Of a stretch of DNA of 64,000 nt, positions 37,424 to 49,958 are shown piece by piece. Within the stretch, counting starts at the first letter, position 1. Every line of letters begins with the position of its first letter. The stretch covers positions 248,001 to 312,000 of the forward strand of contig CAWKNX010000004.1 in NCBI GenBank assembly GCA_963851085.1, read 5' to 3'. Made by a program: the position numbers and the translations under genes. The notes beneath the pieces are model-generated. The model was given only the letters and a program-made list of their open reading frames with translations, was not told the DNA's origin and did no database searches. The DNA comes from DATFVJ01 sp963851085 (GTDB lineage Bacteria; Actinomycetota; Actinomycetes; Streptosporangiales; Streptosporangiaceae).

Positions 37424-39238
37424 TTGGACTCACCACACACGAACCGCGACATCCGCAGCGCTGGCCGGGCCCGCGGTACCAGAACGGTCACGGCCGCGGA
37501 GAAGGCGCAGGCACGCGAGGTGTCCCTGCGCCGCATCGGGCGGCTGTTCAGCCCTTACCGCTGGCCGCTGGCCATCGTCACCGCCATCATCGTCGCCTCC
37601 TCCATCATCGGGCTGGCCTCACCGTTCCTGCTCCGCGCGGTCATCGACACCGCTCTGCCGGCCAGGAACGTGCGGCTGCTGGCCTGGCTGGTGGCCGGCA
37701 TGGTCGCCGTCGCCGCCGTCACCTCGGCCTTCGGAGTGATCCAGACCTGGATCAGCACCAAGGTCGGCCAGCAGGTCATGCACGGGCTGCGCACCAGCGT
37801 CTTCGCCCACCTGCAGCGGCAGTCGATCGCCTTCTTCACCCGCACCCGCACCGGTGAGGTCCAGTCCCGCATCACCAACGACATCGGCGGCATGGAATCC
37901 GTCGTGACCTCGACCGCGACCTCCATCGCCGCCAACCTCACCACCGCGATAGCCACCGCCGCCGCCATGATCGCCTTGTCGCCGCGGCTGTCGCTCATCT
38001 CGCTGGTCATCATGCCGCCAGCGATCTACCTGACCCGCAAGGTCGCCCGGATGCGCCGGGCCATCACCACGCAGCAGCAGCGCGAACTGGCCGACCTCAA
38101 CGTCACCATCGAGGAAGGACTGTCGATCAACGGCGTCCAGCTGGCCAAGACGATGGGCACCGGCCCGTCCCTGGTGCAACGGTTCACCGCCTCCTCGGCC
38201 CGCCTGATCGACCTGGAGCTGCGCTCCCAGCTGGCCGGACGCTGGCGGATGGCTTCGCTGAGCGTCATCTTCGCCGCGATCCCCGCGATCATCTACCTCG
38301 CCGCCGGCCTGCCGATCACCGCCGGCACGATGACCATCGGCACCCTGATCGCCTTCACCACCCTGCAGAACAGCCTCTTCCGGCCCCTGACCGGCCTGCT
38401 CAACACCAGCGTCTCCGTGATCAGCTCGCTTGCGCTGTTCGCGCGGATCTTCGAGTACCTCGACCTGCCCGTCGACGTCGACGACCCCGCCCACCCAGCC
38501 GAGATCGACCCGGCCCGGACCGCCGGGCACGTCCGCTTCGAGGACGTCAGCTTCACCTACCCCGGCGCCGACCGGCCCGCCGTTACCGGCGTCGACCTGG
38601 ACGTGCCGGCCGGCAGCGCGCTAGCCCTGGTCGGCGAGACCGGATCCGGCAAGACCACCCTCGCCGCACTGACCGCCCGCCTCTACGACCCCACCAGCGG
38701 CAGTGTCCGCGTCGACGGCATCGACATCCGCGACATCAGACTCACCGACCTCGCCGCCATCGTGGGCGTAGTCAGCCAGGAGACCTACCTGCTGCACACC
38801 ACCGTGCGGGAGAACCTGCGCTACGCCAAGCCCGATGCCACCGACACCGAGATCGAGGACGCCGCCCGCGCCGCCCAGATCCACGACCTGATCGCCGGGC
38901 TGCCCGACGGCTACGACACCATGGTCGGCTCCCGTGGGCACCGTTTCTCCGGCGGCGAGAAACAACGCATCGCCATCGCCCGGACCCTGCTGCGCGATCC
39001 ACGCGTGCTCGTCCTGGACGAGGCCACCAGCGCCCTGGACACCGAAACCGAACGTGCCGTCCAAAAGGCGTTCGACGCCCTCGCCCGAGGCCGCACCACC
39101 ATCACCGTCGCCCACCGGCTCTCGACCGTGCGCAACGCCGACCAGATCATCGTCCTGGACCACGGCCACATCGCCGAAACCGGCACCCACACCAGCCTCA
39201 TCGCCGGCCAAGGCCGCTACGCCGGCCTCGCCGCGTAG
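37424..39238 (+). CDS. ABC-type exporter, fused membrane and ATPase domains
   Basis: A 604-residue half-transporter (TTG 37424 is the longest sensible start). Six membrane helices span about residues 45-345, starting in FSPYRWPLAIVTAIIVASSII. The ATPase domain has Walker A GETGSGKTT (about 403-411), signature FSGGEKQR (about 507-514), Walker B VLVLDEATS (about 527-535) and an H-loop TVAHRLSTVR. It belongs to the multidrug/lipid exporter (type IV) group and probably works as a homodimer. The adjacent MarR regulator suggests induction by a toxic small molecule. Confidence 0.9.
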   Translation: MDSPHTNRDIRSAGRARGTRTVTAAEKAQAREVSLRRIGRLFSPYRWPLAIVTAIIVASSIIGLASPFLLRAVIDTALPARNVRLLAWLVAGMVAVAAVTSAFGVIQTWISTKVGQQVMHGLRTSVFAHLQRQSIAFFTRTRTGEVQSRITNDIGGMESVVTSTATSIAANLTTAIATAAAMIALSPRLSLISLVIMPPAIYLTRKVARMRRAITTQQQRELADLNVTIEEGLSINGVQLAKTMGTGPSLVQRFTASSARLIDLELRSQLAGRWRMASLSVIFAAIPAIIYLAAGLPITAGTMTIGTLIAFTTLQNSLFRPLTGLLNTSVSVISSLALFARIFEYLDLPVDVDDPAHPAEIDPARTAGHVRFEDVSFTYPGADRPAVTGVDLDVPAGSALALVGETGSGKTTLAALTARLYDPTSGSVRVDGIDIRDIRLTDLAAIVGVVSQETYLLHTTVRENLRYAKPDATDTEIEDAARAAQIHDLIAGLPDGYDTMVGSRGHRFSGGEKQRIAIARTLLRDPRVLVLDEATSALDTETERAVQKAFDALARGRTTITVAHRLSTVRNADQIIVLDHGHIAETGTHTSLIAGQGRYAGLAA

Positions 39239-39341
39239 GTCACGCTGCCGCCGAATCTGGTGTACGGCTCAGCCTGAGGGAGTCGGACAGGGAGCCCTTC
39301 ACCTGCGATAACGCCCGGTACCTGAGCCTGCGCGGTGCGGC

Positions 39342-39355
39342 TGGCCGAACGTCCC
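39342..39355. promoter_or_regulatory. DosR-box-like motif upstream of the P-type ATPase
   Basis: TGGCCGAACGTCCC lies 85 bases before the ATPase start. It matches 10 of 14 positions of the mycobacterial DosR core (GGGACTAAAGTCCC orientation) and shares G3, C5 and GTCCC at 10-14 with four other sites in this island. Confidence 0.5.
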
Positions 39356-39439
39356 ATGCCCGGAGGACGCCCGCCCCTGTGCAGATCGGTCACGGTTGGC
39401 GATCGTTGATGGGCAGCCCGGGAGGATAGGAGACCACAG

Positions 39440-42496
<3,057 letters not shown>

Positions 42497-42659
42497 GGGC
42501 TTGCACCGGCCTGTTCCTCCCGCTGGCCGATCGTTACGGCGGGCTTGTCCTCGAAGTCCATCCGGCGTGCGCCGCCCAAGGTCCCCGCCATGTATGCCAG
42601 GGCACATACGGCCAGCAGCGAGCGACTCACCATGTGCGAGATCCGCTCGGCGACCAATC

Positions 42660-42715
42660 GCCTGCCGGGTCGTCACGGTGGCTGAGCGCCTGCCGGGTCG
42701 TCACGGTGGCTGAGC
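42660..42715. repeat. 28-bp tandem duplication at the 3' end of the V-ATPase subunit D gene
   Basis: The unit beginning GCCTGCCGGGTCGTCACGG occurs twice in direct succession. Because 28 is not a multiple of three, translation on the minus strand enters the second copy in another frame and stops at 42673. The duplication therefore defines the C-terminus of subunit D. Confidence 0.8.
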
Positions 42716-43302
42716 ACTTGCCGCAGCCGCACGCCGTCCGCGTGCTCGAGTTCTTCGAGGCCGAGTTCGACTTGCGTGAGCGCGTGCTCGAGCCGCGGTA
42801 TCCAGCGGTTCTCGATCGCGCGCAGCCGGTACCTGGTCGCGCCAGCTTCGGTGTCGATGATGCTGACTGCCCTAGCTGCCGCCGCGTGCTGGGCGGCCGC
42901 GGCCACCGCGTCCCTGCAGGCCTGGCGCGCCGCGGCGACGGTGGAACCCTCGACGGTGCCCGGGTCGGGCGTCGTGCACGTGACTGCGGCGGGGTATCTT
43001 GTGCCGGCGGCCAGCGCGTAGCGGATCGTCACCTCGGCCGGGGCCTGGCTGGCGGCGAGCGCGATTGCCCGCCGCCCGCTGAGCAGCGCCGCGCGCAGCA
43101 GCCAGAGGTCGGCCGTTGCGCAGCTGGACTCCCATTCCCGCCGGGTCCGCTGCTCCTCCGCGCGCAGCCGGTGCTGCTCGCTTAGCAGGAGGTGCAGTTT
43201 GCGGTCGAGCAGTGCGGATCCGCGGCGGGCGGTTTCCAGCCGCCGCCGCAGCCAGAGCCGTCCGGTCCGGCCTGGCGGAACGCCGGGCATGCTGGCGGTC
43301 AC
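42673..43302 (-). CDS. V/A-type ATPase subunit D
   Basis: A 209-residue coiled-coil central-shaft protein. The family pattern is clear: an N-terminal GRTGRLWLRRRLETARRGSALLDRKLHLLLSE and a C-terminal ATRYRLRAIENRWIPRLEHALTQVELGLEELE. It forms the rotor axle inside the A3B3 hexamer. Its start overlaps the stop of subunit B by 4 bases (translational coupling), and it is the last gene of the operon. The last residues are altered by a 28-bp duplication. Confidence 0.88.
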   Translation of the reverse strand: MTASMPGVPPGRTGRLWLRRRLETARRGSALLDRKLHLLLSEQHRLRAEEQRTRREWESSCATADLWLLRAALLSGRRAIALAASQAPAEVTIRYALAAGTRYPAAVTCTTPDPGTVEGSTVAAARQACRDAVAAAAQHAAAARAVSIIDTEAGATRYRLRAIENRWIPRLEHALTQVELGLEELEHADGVRLRQVLSHRDDPAGAQPP

Positions 43303-44693
43303 CGGTTCTCCTGTGCCGACGGCGCGTAGTGGGCATCCAGCTCGGCGGTGGACAGCATGGCCAGTTCTCGGCGTGGCAGCAGGCGCAGCGCCCGCCAGCC
43401 GCGGTCCAAGGTTTCCTCCAGGCTCCGTTTTTCTGCTCGGCCCTGGTCGACGAGCATGTGCTCGAAGGCCTGCTCGAACTCCAGATAGAGACGGTCGGCC
43501 GGGCTGAGCGCCAGCTCGCCGACGAGCTCGGCGAGCTCGCGGGCGCGCCGGGCTTGGGCGAGCGCGGCGAGGATTTGCGCCGCCTCATTGAGGTGATCGT
43601 CGCGGGTGCGGCCCGGCCCGGCGCCGTGCCGCATCAGCCGGGACAGCGACGAGAGCGCGTCGACCGGCGGGTAGACGCCACGCGCGTGCAGATCGGCGGA
43701 CAGGACCACCTGGCCTTCAGTGATGTACCCGGTGAGGTCAGGCACCGGGTGGGTGATGTCACCGGCAGGCATGGTGAGCACCGGGACCAGCGTGACCGAC
43801 CCTGCCGTGCCGTGGATCCGGCCGCAGCGCTCGTACAGCGACGCGAGGTCGCTGTACAGGTAACCGGGGTAGGCTCTGCGGGCCGGGATCTCCCTTCGGG
43901 CTGCTGACACCTCACGCAGCGCCTCGCAGTAGCTCGTCATGTCACCCATCACGACGAGGACGTGACGGCCGAGTGAGAAAGCCAGGTGCTCGGCGATGGT
44001 GAGCGCCAGCCGTGGGGTGAGCAGGCGCTCGATCACAGGCGCGTCGGCGAGGTTGAGCAGCAGCACCAGCTCACCCGCCGCGGAGCGTTCCTCCAGGGTG
44101 TCGCGGACGGATGCGGCGTCAGGGTGCGTCAGCCCCATGGCCGCGAATACCACGCTGAACGGCTCGCCGCCGGCTGACGCCTGGGCGGCGATCTGCGCGG
44201 CGAGATCGAGATGCGGGAGACCGGAAACCGAGAAGATGGGCAGTTTCTGGCCGCGCACCAGAGTGGTCAGCGCGTCGATGGCGGAGACACCGGTGAGAAC
44301 CGGCTCGGCAGGGGGCTCACGGTAGATCGGGTTGAGCGGGAAACCGGCAACCGGCGCGGTGACCGGCGCGAGGATCGGGGGGCCGCCGTCGACCGGCTCG
44401 CCGCGGCCACTGCACACCCGGCCAAGCCACTGCGGCCCGACCGGGATCCGCAGCGGACTGCCGCTGAACGCGATCCGGGTCGCTGCGGCGTCCATGCCGC
44501 TGGTCCCCTCAAGCACTTGGACGACCGCGAGGTCACGGTCCACCTCGAGCACAAGGCCATGCCGCTGCTCGCCGGAGGGGAGCCGGATGGTAGCGAACTC
44601 GTCCCAGCCCACCCCGGCGGCCCGCCGCACGATGACCAGCGGGCCGCGCAGCTCCGCTATCGCGGTGTACTCGAGCTGCGCCCAGACATTCAC
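43299..44693 (-). CDS. V/A-type ATPase subunit B (non-catalytic)
   Basis: A 464-residue protein with the beta-barrel N-terminus, LNPIYREPPAEPVLTGVSAIDALTTLVRGQKLPIFS and DMTSYCEALREVSAARREIPARRAYPGYLYSDLASLYERCGRI, diagnostic of B subunits. The classical P-loop is replaced by SGLPHLDLA, as expected for the non-catalytic partner of subunit A. It overlaps A and D by 4 bases each. Confidence 0.92.
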   Translation of the reverse strand: MNVWAQLEYTAIAELRGPLVIVRRAAGVGWDEFATIRLPSGEQRHGLVLEVDRDLAVVQVLEGTSGMDAAATRIAFSGSPLRIPVGPQWLGRVCSGRGEPVDGGPPILAPVTAPVAGFPLNPIYREPPAEPVLTGVSAIDALTTLVRGQKLPIFSVSGLPHLDLAAQIAAQASAGGEPFSVVFAAMGLTHPDAASVRDTLEERSAAGELVLLLNLADAPVIERLLTPRLALTIAEHLAFSLGRHVLVVMGDMTSYCEALREVSAARREIPARRAYPGYLYSDLASLYERCGRIHGTAGSVTLVPVLTMPAGDITHPVPDLTGYITEGQVVLSADLHARGVYPPVDALSSLSRLMRHGAGPGRTRDDHLNEAAQILAALAQARRARELAELVGELALSPADRLYLEFEQAFEHMLVDQGRAEKRSLEETLDRGWRALRLLPRRELAMLSTAELDAHYAPSAQENR

Positions 44694-46483
44694 GGCACAC
44701 CCCCCCGGCCCTCCGGGCGGGTCGCCTGGGCCAGCCTGGCAAGCATCGCGTCACGGCAGCCACGCACGGCAGCGGCGGTCGCCGCATCCTCGCGCGCACG
44801 CAGGATCGGCGAGAAGTCCTGCTCCTCGATCACGGCAGCGTCGACACCATCCTCGATCAGCGCCTGGCACTGGTCGACGACGCCGAGCACCGCGTCGGCG
44901 AGCGCAGCAGCCCTCGCCGTACCGCAGGAGGCATCAACTGGGCTCAGGGCGCTCTGCTGCAGAACCGCCTCACGGATCAGCCTGCCTGCCAGCATCGTGA
45001 CGCGCTCGCGGCCCGGCATCGCGCTCACACCCACGAGCTCGGCCAGCAGGCCGAGCCGGTCAGCCTCGGCGAGCAGCGCCGCGATCCTGCCCTTGCGCTC
45101 TGCCCAGCCAGGGTCACCGTTGCGCGCATGCCAGGCCGCCACCACGGCGTCGTCGCGGGAGAAGGACGCGATCCACGACACGGCCGGGTAGTGCCGTGCG
45201 TAAGCGAGATCGCGGTCCAGAGTCCACAGGCAACGGACAAACCGCTGGGTGTGCGTGGTAACCGGCTCGGTCATGTCGCCGCCCGGCGGCGACACCGCGC
45301 CGATGATTGTCACCGAGCCTTCCTCTTCGGCGCCGGTTACCACGCGGCCGGCGCGTTCGTAGAACGCGGCGAGCGCGGACGCGAGCCCGGCCGGGAAGCC
45401 TTCCTCCGCCGGAAGCTCGCCGCCCCTGGACGCGAACTCGCGCAGCGCCTCGGCCCACCGCGACGTGGAATCCGCGATGACCACGGCATCCAGGCCCATA
45501 TCGCGGAAGTGCTCGGCGACGGCGGCCGCGCTGTAGATACTCGCCTCGCGGGCCATCATCGGCATGTTGGACGTGTTAGCGATCACGACGGTCCGCTGTG
45601 CGAGCGGCCCGCCGGTGCGCGGGTCGGTCAGCTCGGCCAGCTCTTTGAGCACGTCGGCCAGCTCGTTCCCTCGCTCGCCGCAGCCCACATAGACGATCAC
45701 ATCGGCGTCAGACCACTTGGCGATCTGCTGGAGCAGCACCGTCTTGCCAGTCCCGAAGCCGCCTGGCACCGCAGCCGTGCCGCCCCGGGTGACCGGGAAG
45801 AGAATATCGATCACGCGCTGACCAGTGAGCAGGGGTGCCGACGCGGCGAGGCGCTCACGGGCCGGGAGGGCGAGCCGGACCGGCCACGGCGACGTGAGCC
45901 GGACCTGCGTGCCGCCCACGGTCGCGACGACGCCGCTTGCCCGGCATGGGCCAGCGGTCCGCACGTCCTCGACACGGCCGCGGGTCCCCGGCGGGACGAG
46001 CACGCGGTACGGCACCGGGCCGGGCATGGCCACCGTGCCCAACGTGGCGCCCGGGCCCACAGCGGCGCCCACGGTCACGGAAGGGCTGAACATGAACCGC
46101 CGGTTGCCTGGCCCGGACCGGGCCGCAGCTGGATCGAGCCACACCCCGGCGCGGCTGAGCGGGCGCAACAGCCCGTCGAAGACGCCACCGAGCAGGTGCG
46201 GGCCCAGCGGCGCCGACAGCGGCTCGCCGCGTGACCGGGCCGCGGCGCCTGGGGCGAGGCCCCCGGTGTACTCGTAGGCCTGAACGGTCGCCACCTCGCC
46301 GCGGATGGCGACCACCTCGCCCGGCAGGCGGTTCTCACCGATCTCGACGACATCGAACATCGCCACGCTCGGCAGGTCCGTCACCTCGATCAGTGGACCG
46401 TTCACCCGCGTGACACGACCCGCCTGGCCCGCCTGGCCCGCAAGGGGGGCGGTATTGCGGGGTTGATGCGTTACCCGGACCAC
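44690..46483 (-). CDS. V/A-type ATPase subunit A (catalytic)
   Basis: A 597-residue protein with the P-loop GGFGTGKT at residues 241-248, the non-homologous insert region at about 110-190 (typical of A but not F1-beta subunits), VIVYVGCGERGNE (about 272-284), STSRWAEALREFASRGGELPAEEGFPAGL and a C-terminal helical domain. It hydrolyses or makes ATP in the peripheral A3B3 head. Catalytic residues look intact. The start region overlaps subunit E by 13 bases. Confidence 0.93.
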   Translation of the reverse strand: MVRVTHQPRNTAPLAGQAGQAGRVTRVNGPLIEVTDLPSVAMFDVVEIGENRLPGEVVAIRGEVATVQAYEYTGGLAPGAAARSRGEPLSAPLGPHLLGGVFDGLLRPLSRAGVWLDPAAARSGPGNRRFMFSPSVTVGAAVGPGATLGTVAMPGPVPYRVLVPPGTRGRVEDVRTAGPCRASGVVATVGGTQVRLTSPWPVRLALPARERLAASAPLLTGQRVIDILFPVTRGGTAAVPGGFGTGKTVLLQQIAKWSDADVIVYVGCGERGNELADVLKELAELTDPRTGGPLAQRTVVIANTSNMPMMAREASIYSAAAVAEHFRDMGLDAVVIADSTSRWAEALREFASRGGELPAEEGFPAGLASALAAFYERAGRVVTGAEEEGSVTIIGAVSPPGGDMTEPVTTHTQRFVRCLWTLDRDLAYARHYPAVSWIASFSRDDAVVAAWHARNGDPGWAERKGRIAALLAEADRLGLLAELVGVSAMPGRERVTMLAGRLIREAVLQQSALSPVDASCGTARAAALADAVLGVVDQCQALIEDGVDAAVIEEQDFSPILRAREDAATAAAVRGCRDAMLARLAQATRPEGRGGVP

Positions 46484-47049
46484 AGCTCGCTCACTTCCGC
46501 ACCAAGCGCGTCAACTGCCCTGTCGGCGAGGCGCGGCAGCGAGCAGTCAACGAACACGCCCGGTCCCTGCGCCACTACGCCACCCGATGGGTGCCGGGTG
46601 ACCGCCGCAGACGGGCCCGCCGTGGTGTGGGCCAGCGCTTCGAGCCGGTCGAGCAGACGGGGATACACCGGGTCCTCGCGAAGGGCGCTGACCGCGCCGC
46701 GCACCCGGCGCCGCAGCTCGTCGTATGCGTCACGCTGAGCAGCCAGCGTCACTGACCGCGCCGCGCGCCGCGACATGGCGTTCCGCGCGGCGGCGGCCGA
46801 CTGCCCATCCGATTCGCCCTGCGCCCGTGCCTGCGACAGGATTTCCGCTGCCTGGCGGCGGGCATCCGCGAGCACTGCGTCCGCGTCGGCGGTGGCCGCC
46901 GCGCGGAGCTCGCCGGCCAGTTGGATAGCCTCCCCTATCAGCGCCTCCCGGACAGGCGAAAGCGCATCGGCGCCGGTGGGAAGACCGTTTCCCCGCTGGC
47001 CGTCTGCGCGGCCCGTCTCGTGCGCGGAAACGAGCGGCTGGCCGGTCAC
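46471..47049 (-). CDS. V/A-type ATPase subunit E (peripheral stalk)
   Basis: The frame is open further upstream, but GTG 47049 fits the 192-residue size and the gap to the proteolipid gene. The N-terminal about 100 residues form a long Ala/Glu/Arg-rich helix (ATADADAVLADARRQAAEILSQ), and the C-terminal part is globular and vATP-synt_E-like, ending DRAVDALGAEVSELW. It pairs with the coiled-coil G/H subunit to form the stator stalk. It overlaps subunit A by 13 bases. Confidence 0.75.
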   Translation of the reverse strand: MTGQPLVSAHETGRADGQRGNGLPTGADALSPVREALIGEAIQLAGELRAAATADADAVLADARRQAAEILSQARAQGESDGQSAAAARNAMSRRAARSVTLAAQRDAYDELRRRVRGAVSALREDPVYPRLLDRLEALAHTTAGPSAAVTRHPSGGVVAQGPGVFVDCSLPRLADRAVDALGAEVSELWSG

Positions 47050-47111
47050 GGCGGCATCATCACCGATGGCACATCCGCGCGCTGGCCGAGCTGACCGGCG
47101 AGCCACTGTCC

Positions 47112-47561
47112 TCACGCCTTTCCGATCAAGATGATGCCGACGATCAGGCCGTAGATCGCGATTCCCTCGGCCAGGCCCACAATGACCATGGCTCGCCCGA
47201 ACAGCTCCGGTCGTTCGCTCATCGCCGCGAGCGCGGCAGCGCCGGTGTAGGCAACCGCGATTCCCGCCCCGATCGTCGACCCCGCTACGGCGATCGCGGC
47301 ACCCAGCAGCGCGGCCCAGCTCCCGCCTGCCGCCACGGCGGCCGTCTTCGCCGCGGCCACGCCCGCCGCTGTGCCGACCGTGCTCGTCGCTCCCGCTGGC
47401 ATGGCGGTCATCGCGATGGCCAGCGCCACAACGGCGCCGACAGCGAGCAGCACATCGAACCCGAGCAGCAGGTAGACGCCGCGGCGGCCGCACCGCAGCG
47501 CCGCATAGGTGACCGCGATCCCCACGGTGATCACAGGCAGGCCGATCAGCCAGGCGGCCAT
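47112..47561 (-). CDS. V/A-type ATPase subunit K (membrane proteolipid), four-helix form
   Basis: ATG 47561 gives 149 residues. Four hydrophobic segments are visible, at about 4-22, 28-53, 78-105 and 120-147. The last two form a standard c-ring hairpin, with the ion-binding Glu in VGLAEGIAIYGLIVG (about 128). The first hairpin lacks an equivalent acidic residue, so each protomer would carry one carboxylate per four helices, as in eukaryotic and some bacterial V-types. No Na+-site Gln is evident, which favours H+. It is overlapped by the start-proximal end of the I-subunit stop (16 bases). Confidence 0.82.
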   Translation of the reverse strand: MAAWLIGLPVITVGIAVTYAALRCGRRGVYLLLGFDVLLAVGAVVALAIAMTAMPAGATSTVGTAAGVAAAKTAAVAAGGSWAALLGAAIAVAGSTIGAGIAVAYTGAAALAAMSERPELFGRAMVIVGLAEGIAIYGLIVGIILIGKA

Positions 47562-49003
47562 GGCACACCCTCTTTCGTGTGAACCAGCAGGTGCCAGGGC
47601 CGGAAGGGCCGCCCCTGGGTGACGAACAGCCGCGAGAACAGCTCGTAGTACTCCAAACGCATCGCCTGAATGCCAGCGACAAGGGCCTCCAGGGCGAACG
47701 CAAGCGCGTTGCCAAGCGCGAATACCGCGACGGCGACGACCGTGGCGGCCCCGCCGCGATGCCACAGCGACGCCGTGGCGTCCCAGACGACCAAGCCAAG
47801 GGCGGCGTGGGTGAGACCGAACGCGGCGAGGCGAGCGAAGGACACGACATTGGAACCCAGCCGGATCACAAGGTCAAAAAGCTCAACTGACGCCTGCGCG
47901 ATGCCCGCGCCGCCCCCGCCCGCCTCGGCGATGAAACCTGCGAACGCGAGCCCCAGCCCGGCCAGCGCCACCGCGGCGCCTGCCGCGAGCAGGAGGTCGT
48001 CCCGCACGTACACGCCACCGGCGACGGCACCGAGCCCGAGGAACACCGCCGTCCCGGCGATCCCGGTCGGAGCATAAAGCGCGACCGGCCAGCCGCCCTC
48101 ACGCCAGCGGTTGACCATGCCCAGGGCGTACGCGCCCGCCAGCAGGACCGCGCCGACAGCGACCGCGGCCGCCAGCAGCGTCAGCGGCTCGCTGAGCGGG
48201 CGGAGCCACAGCACCGGCACGATCCCGGTCGGGCCGAAGCACTCACCGTACAGAAAGCCGAACGCGGTGCTCGTCACGCCCGCGCCCGCAACGAACGGCC
48301 ACGCCACGTGGAACCTGCCCAGCCACCGCGGCCACCGTGCATACATCGCCGCTCCCAAAGCGATGAGTGCGGCGCCCTGACCCACGTCGCCGAACATCAT
48401 GCCGAACATCAGCACGTACGAAGCCCAGGCGAGAGGCGCCGGATCGATGTCGGCGTAGGGCACCGTGCCGTAGGTCTCGACGAATGGCGCGAGCGACCGG
48501 CGCACCGCCGTCCCGCCAAGCAGCGTGGGCGCCTGCACACCGGGCGGCCGCGGCAGCCGCGCAACCGCGCCGCCGACAGCCGAAAGCTGCGCGGCCAGCC
48601 CGGCGACCCGGTCCGCGGGCACCCACCCGGCCAGCGCAGCCACGCTGCCGCGCCGCAGCGCCGCCGCCGCGTACTCCTCCAGTTGCGCCTCACCGGCCAG
48701 CAGGTCGTAGCGGCCCATCCGCTCAAGCTCGTCAGCGTCCGGGGCCGCCGCGGCCAGCGCCGCATCCTCCGACCCGCCGGGTGCACCGTGCAGCCTCTGG
48801 CCGACCTCGCCCTGGACAGCCCGCCCAGCGCCGGCCGTGTCGAGCTCCGCGACACCGCAAGCGGCTACTCGGACAAGGACGTCGCGCAGCGACGCGGACG
48901 GCGCGACCAGCGCCACCCGGTCCATCCGCGCCGGGCGCGGCATGCCGCGCCACCGCGCACCGGGCGACCGCGTGCGGGGCGAGTGCAGGTCAGGCCGAGA
49001 CAT
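47546..49003 (-). CDS. V/A-type ATPase subunit I (membrane stator, a-like)
   Basis: Start ATG 49003 is chosen because it overlaps the C-subunit stop by 14 bases; it gives 485 residues. The N-terminal about 200 residues are soluble. About seven membrane helices follow, with MFGDVGQGAALIALGAAM, FGFLYGECFGPTG, GSNVVSFARLAAFGLTHAALG (containing the essential Arg) and a terminal EALVAGIQAMRLEYYELFSRLF. It forms the ion half-channels against the K ring. It is shorter than the usual 600-650 residues; the cytoplasmic N-terminal domain is reduced. Confidence 0.88.
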   Translation of the reverse strand: MSRPDLHSPRTRSPGARWRGMPRPARMDRVALVAPSASLRDVLVRVAACGVAELDTAGAGRAVQGEVGQRLHGAPGGSEDAALAAAAPDADELERMGRYDLLAGEAQLEEYAAAALRRGSVAALAGWVPADRVAGLAAQLSAVGGAVARLPRPPGVQAPTLLGGTAVRRSLAPFVETYGTVPYADIDPAPLAWASYVLMFGMMFGDVGQGAALIALGAAMYARWPRWLGRFHVAWPFVAGAGVTSTAFGFLYGECFGPTGIVPVLWLRPLSEPLTLLAAAVAVGAVLLAGAYALGMVNRWREGGWPVALYAPTGIAGTAVFLGLGAVAGGVYVRDDLLLAAGAAVALAGLGLAFAGFIAEAGGGGAGIAQASVELFDLVIRLGSNVVSFARLAAFGLTHAALGLVVWDATASLWHRGGAATVVAVAVFALGNALAFALEALVAGIQAMRLEYYELFSRLFVTQGRPFRPWHLLVHTKEGVPWPPG

Positions 49004-49958
49004 CGGATGCCCCCAGGTCATACCCGGCCGGGTCATAGGCCATCGCGTCGTAGGCGTCCAGCGGCTGGCCACCGCGGGCGGCCAGCTCAAGCGCGGCCCG
49101 CAGCCGCCACGCGTCGGCGCCGAGCACGGCCACCGCGCCGAGCACCGGCTCGCTGGCGAACCCCGAGGATGCCAGGAGCGTGAATCCGTCGCGCTCGACC
49201 CGCGCCCACCAGCGAGCCTCCGCCCGCCACAAGTCACCGGGGGCAGCGCCCGGCGGGAGCACCCACCGTGCGCGGGAAGGCAACCCCCGGGTCAGATCGT
49301 CAAACTTCGCCGCCCGCAGGGGCGCACTGCCGAGCAGTCCGGCGACCTGGGCGCAGGTGAAATCGGGAAGCTCCCGCGCCGGGGCGAATTTCTGGCCCGC
49401 CACAAGCAGCGCCGCGGCAGCAGCAGCCCACGATGGGGCAGGCTGCGGCAAAGAAGCCACGCGAGCCGCCCAGGCCGCGCGCATGCCCAGCCGGATCGTT
49501 CGCGGTTCCGGCCCGCCAGGGTCGCGCCATTCCGACGAGTCCAGTGCCACGCGGAGCTCAGCGATAGACCTGGCCACCTGCAACCGTGGCCAGGCCGTGG
49601 CCAGCGCGCCCAGCTGGAACACGGGCCCGGTGGCGCCGCCCGTCAGCCCGGCAAGCAATTCGTCGGTATTGGCGATCTCAAACCATCCGGCCAGCGTCCG
49701 CAGCATGCCAGCGCCGCCCCGGGGCAGCCAGCCAGCCAGCACCCGCAGGTGCCACAGCAACGTGCTCGCAACCATATGCTGGGCGCCTGCCACGGACTGG
49801 CCCGGCCGGATGTCCCGGCCGTAAGGGGTGCTCGCCAGCATCTCGAGCGCCTCGCGCAGCGATCCGGCGCGGGCGATCCGGCGCGCACCCTCGCTGCCCA
49901 GGCGCCGCCGGGCCAGCGCCCTCGCCCGGACGCTCCCTGCCACCCACCCCGCGCTCAT
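48990..49958 (-). CDS. V/A-type ATPase subunit C (AC39/d-like)
   Basis: A 322-residue helical protein of the V0D/AC39 family: repeated three-fold helical pattern, SLREALEMLASTPYGRDI near residue 35, and a C-terminal AVAVLGADAWRLRAALELAARG. The DAYDAMAY end is plausible. It caps the K ring and links it to the D shaft. It overlaps subunit H by 4 bases and subunit I by 14. Confidence 0.75.
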   Translation of the reverse strand: MSAGWVAGSVRARALARRRLGSEGARRIARAGSLREALEMLASTPYGRDIRPGQSVAGAQHMVASTLLWHLRVLAGWLPRGGAGMLRTLAGWFEIANTDELLAGLTGGATGPVFQLGALATAWPRLQVARSIAELRVALDSSEWRDPGGPEPRTIRLGMRAAWAARVASLPQPAPSWAAAAAALLVAGQKFAPARELPDFTCAQVAGLLGSAPLRAAKFDDLTRGLPSRARWVLPPGAAPGDLWRAEARWWARVERDGFTLLASSGFASEPVLGAVAVLGADAWRLRAALELAARGGQPLDAYDAMAYDPAGYDLGASDVSA

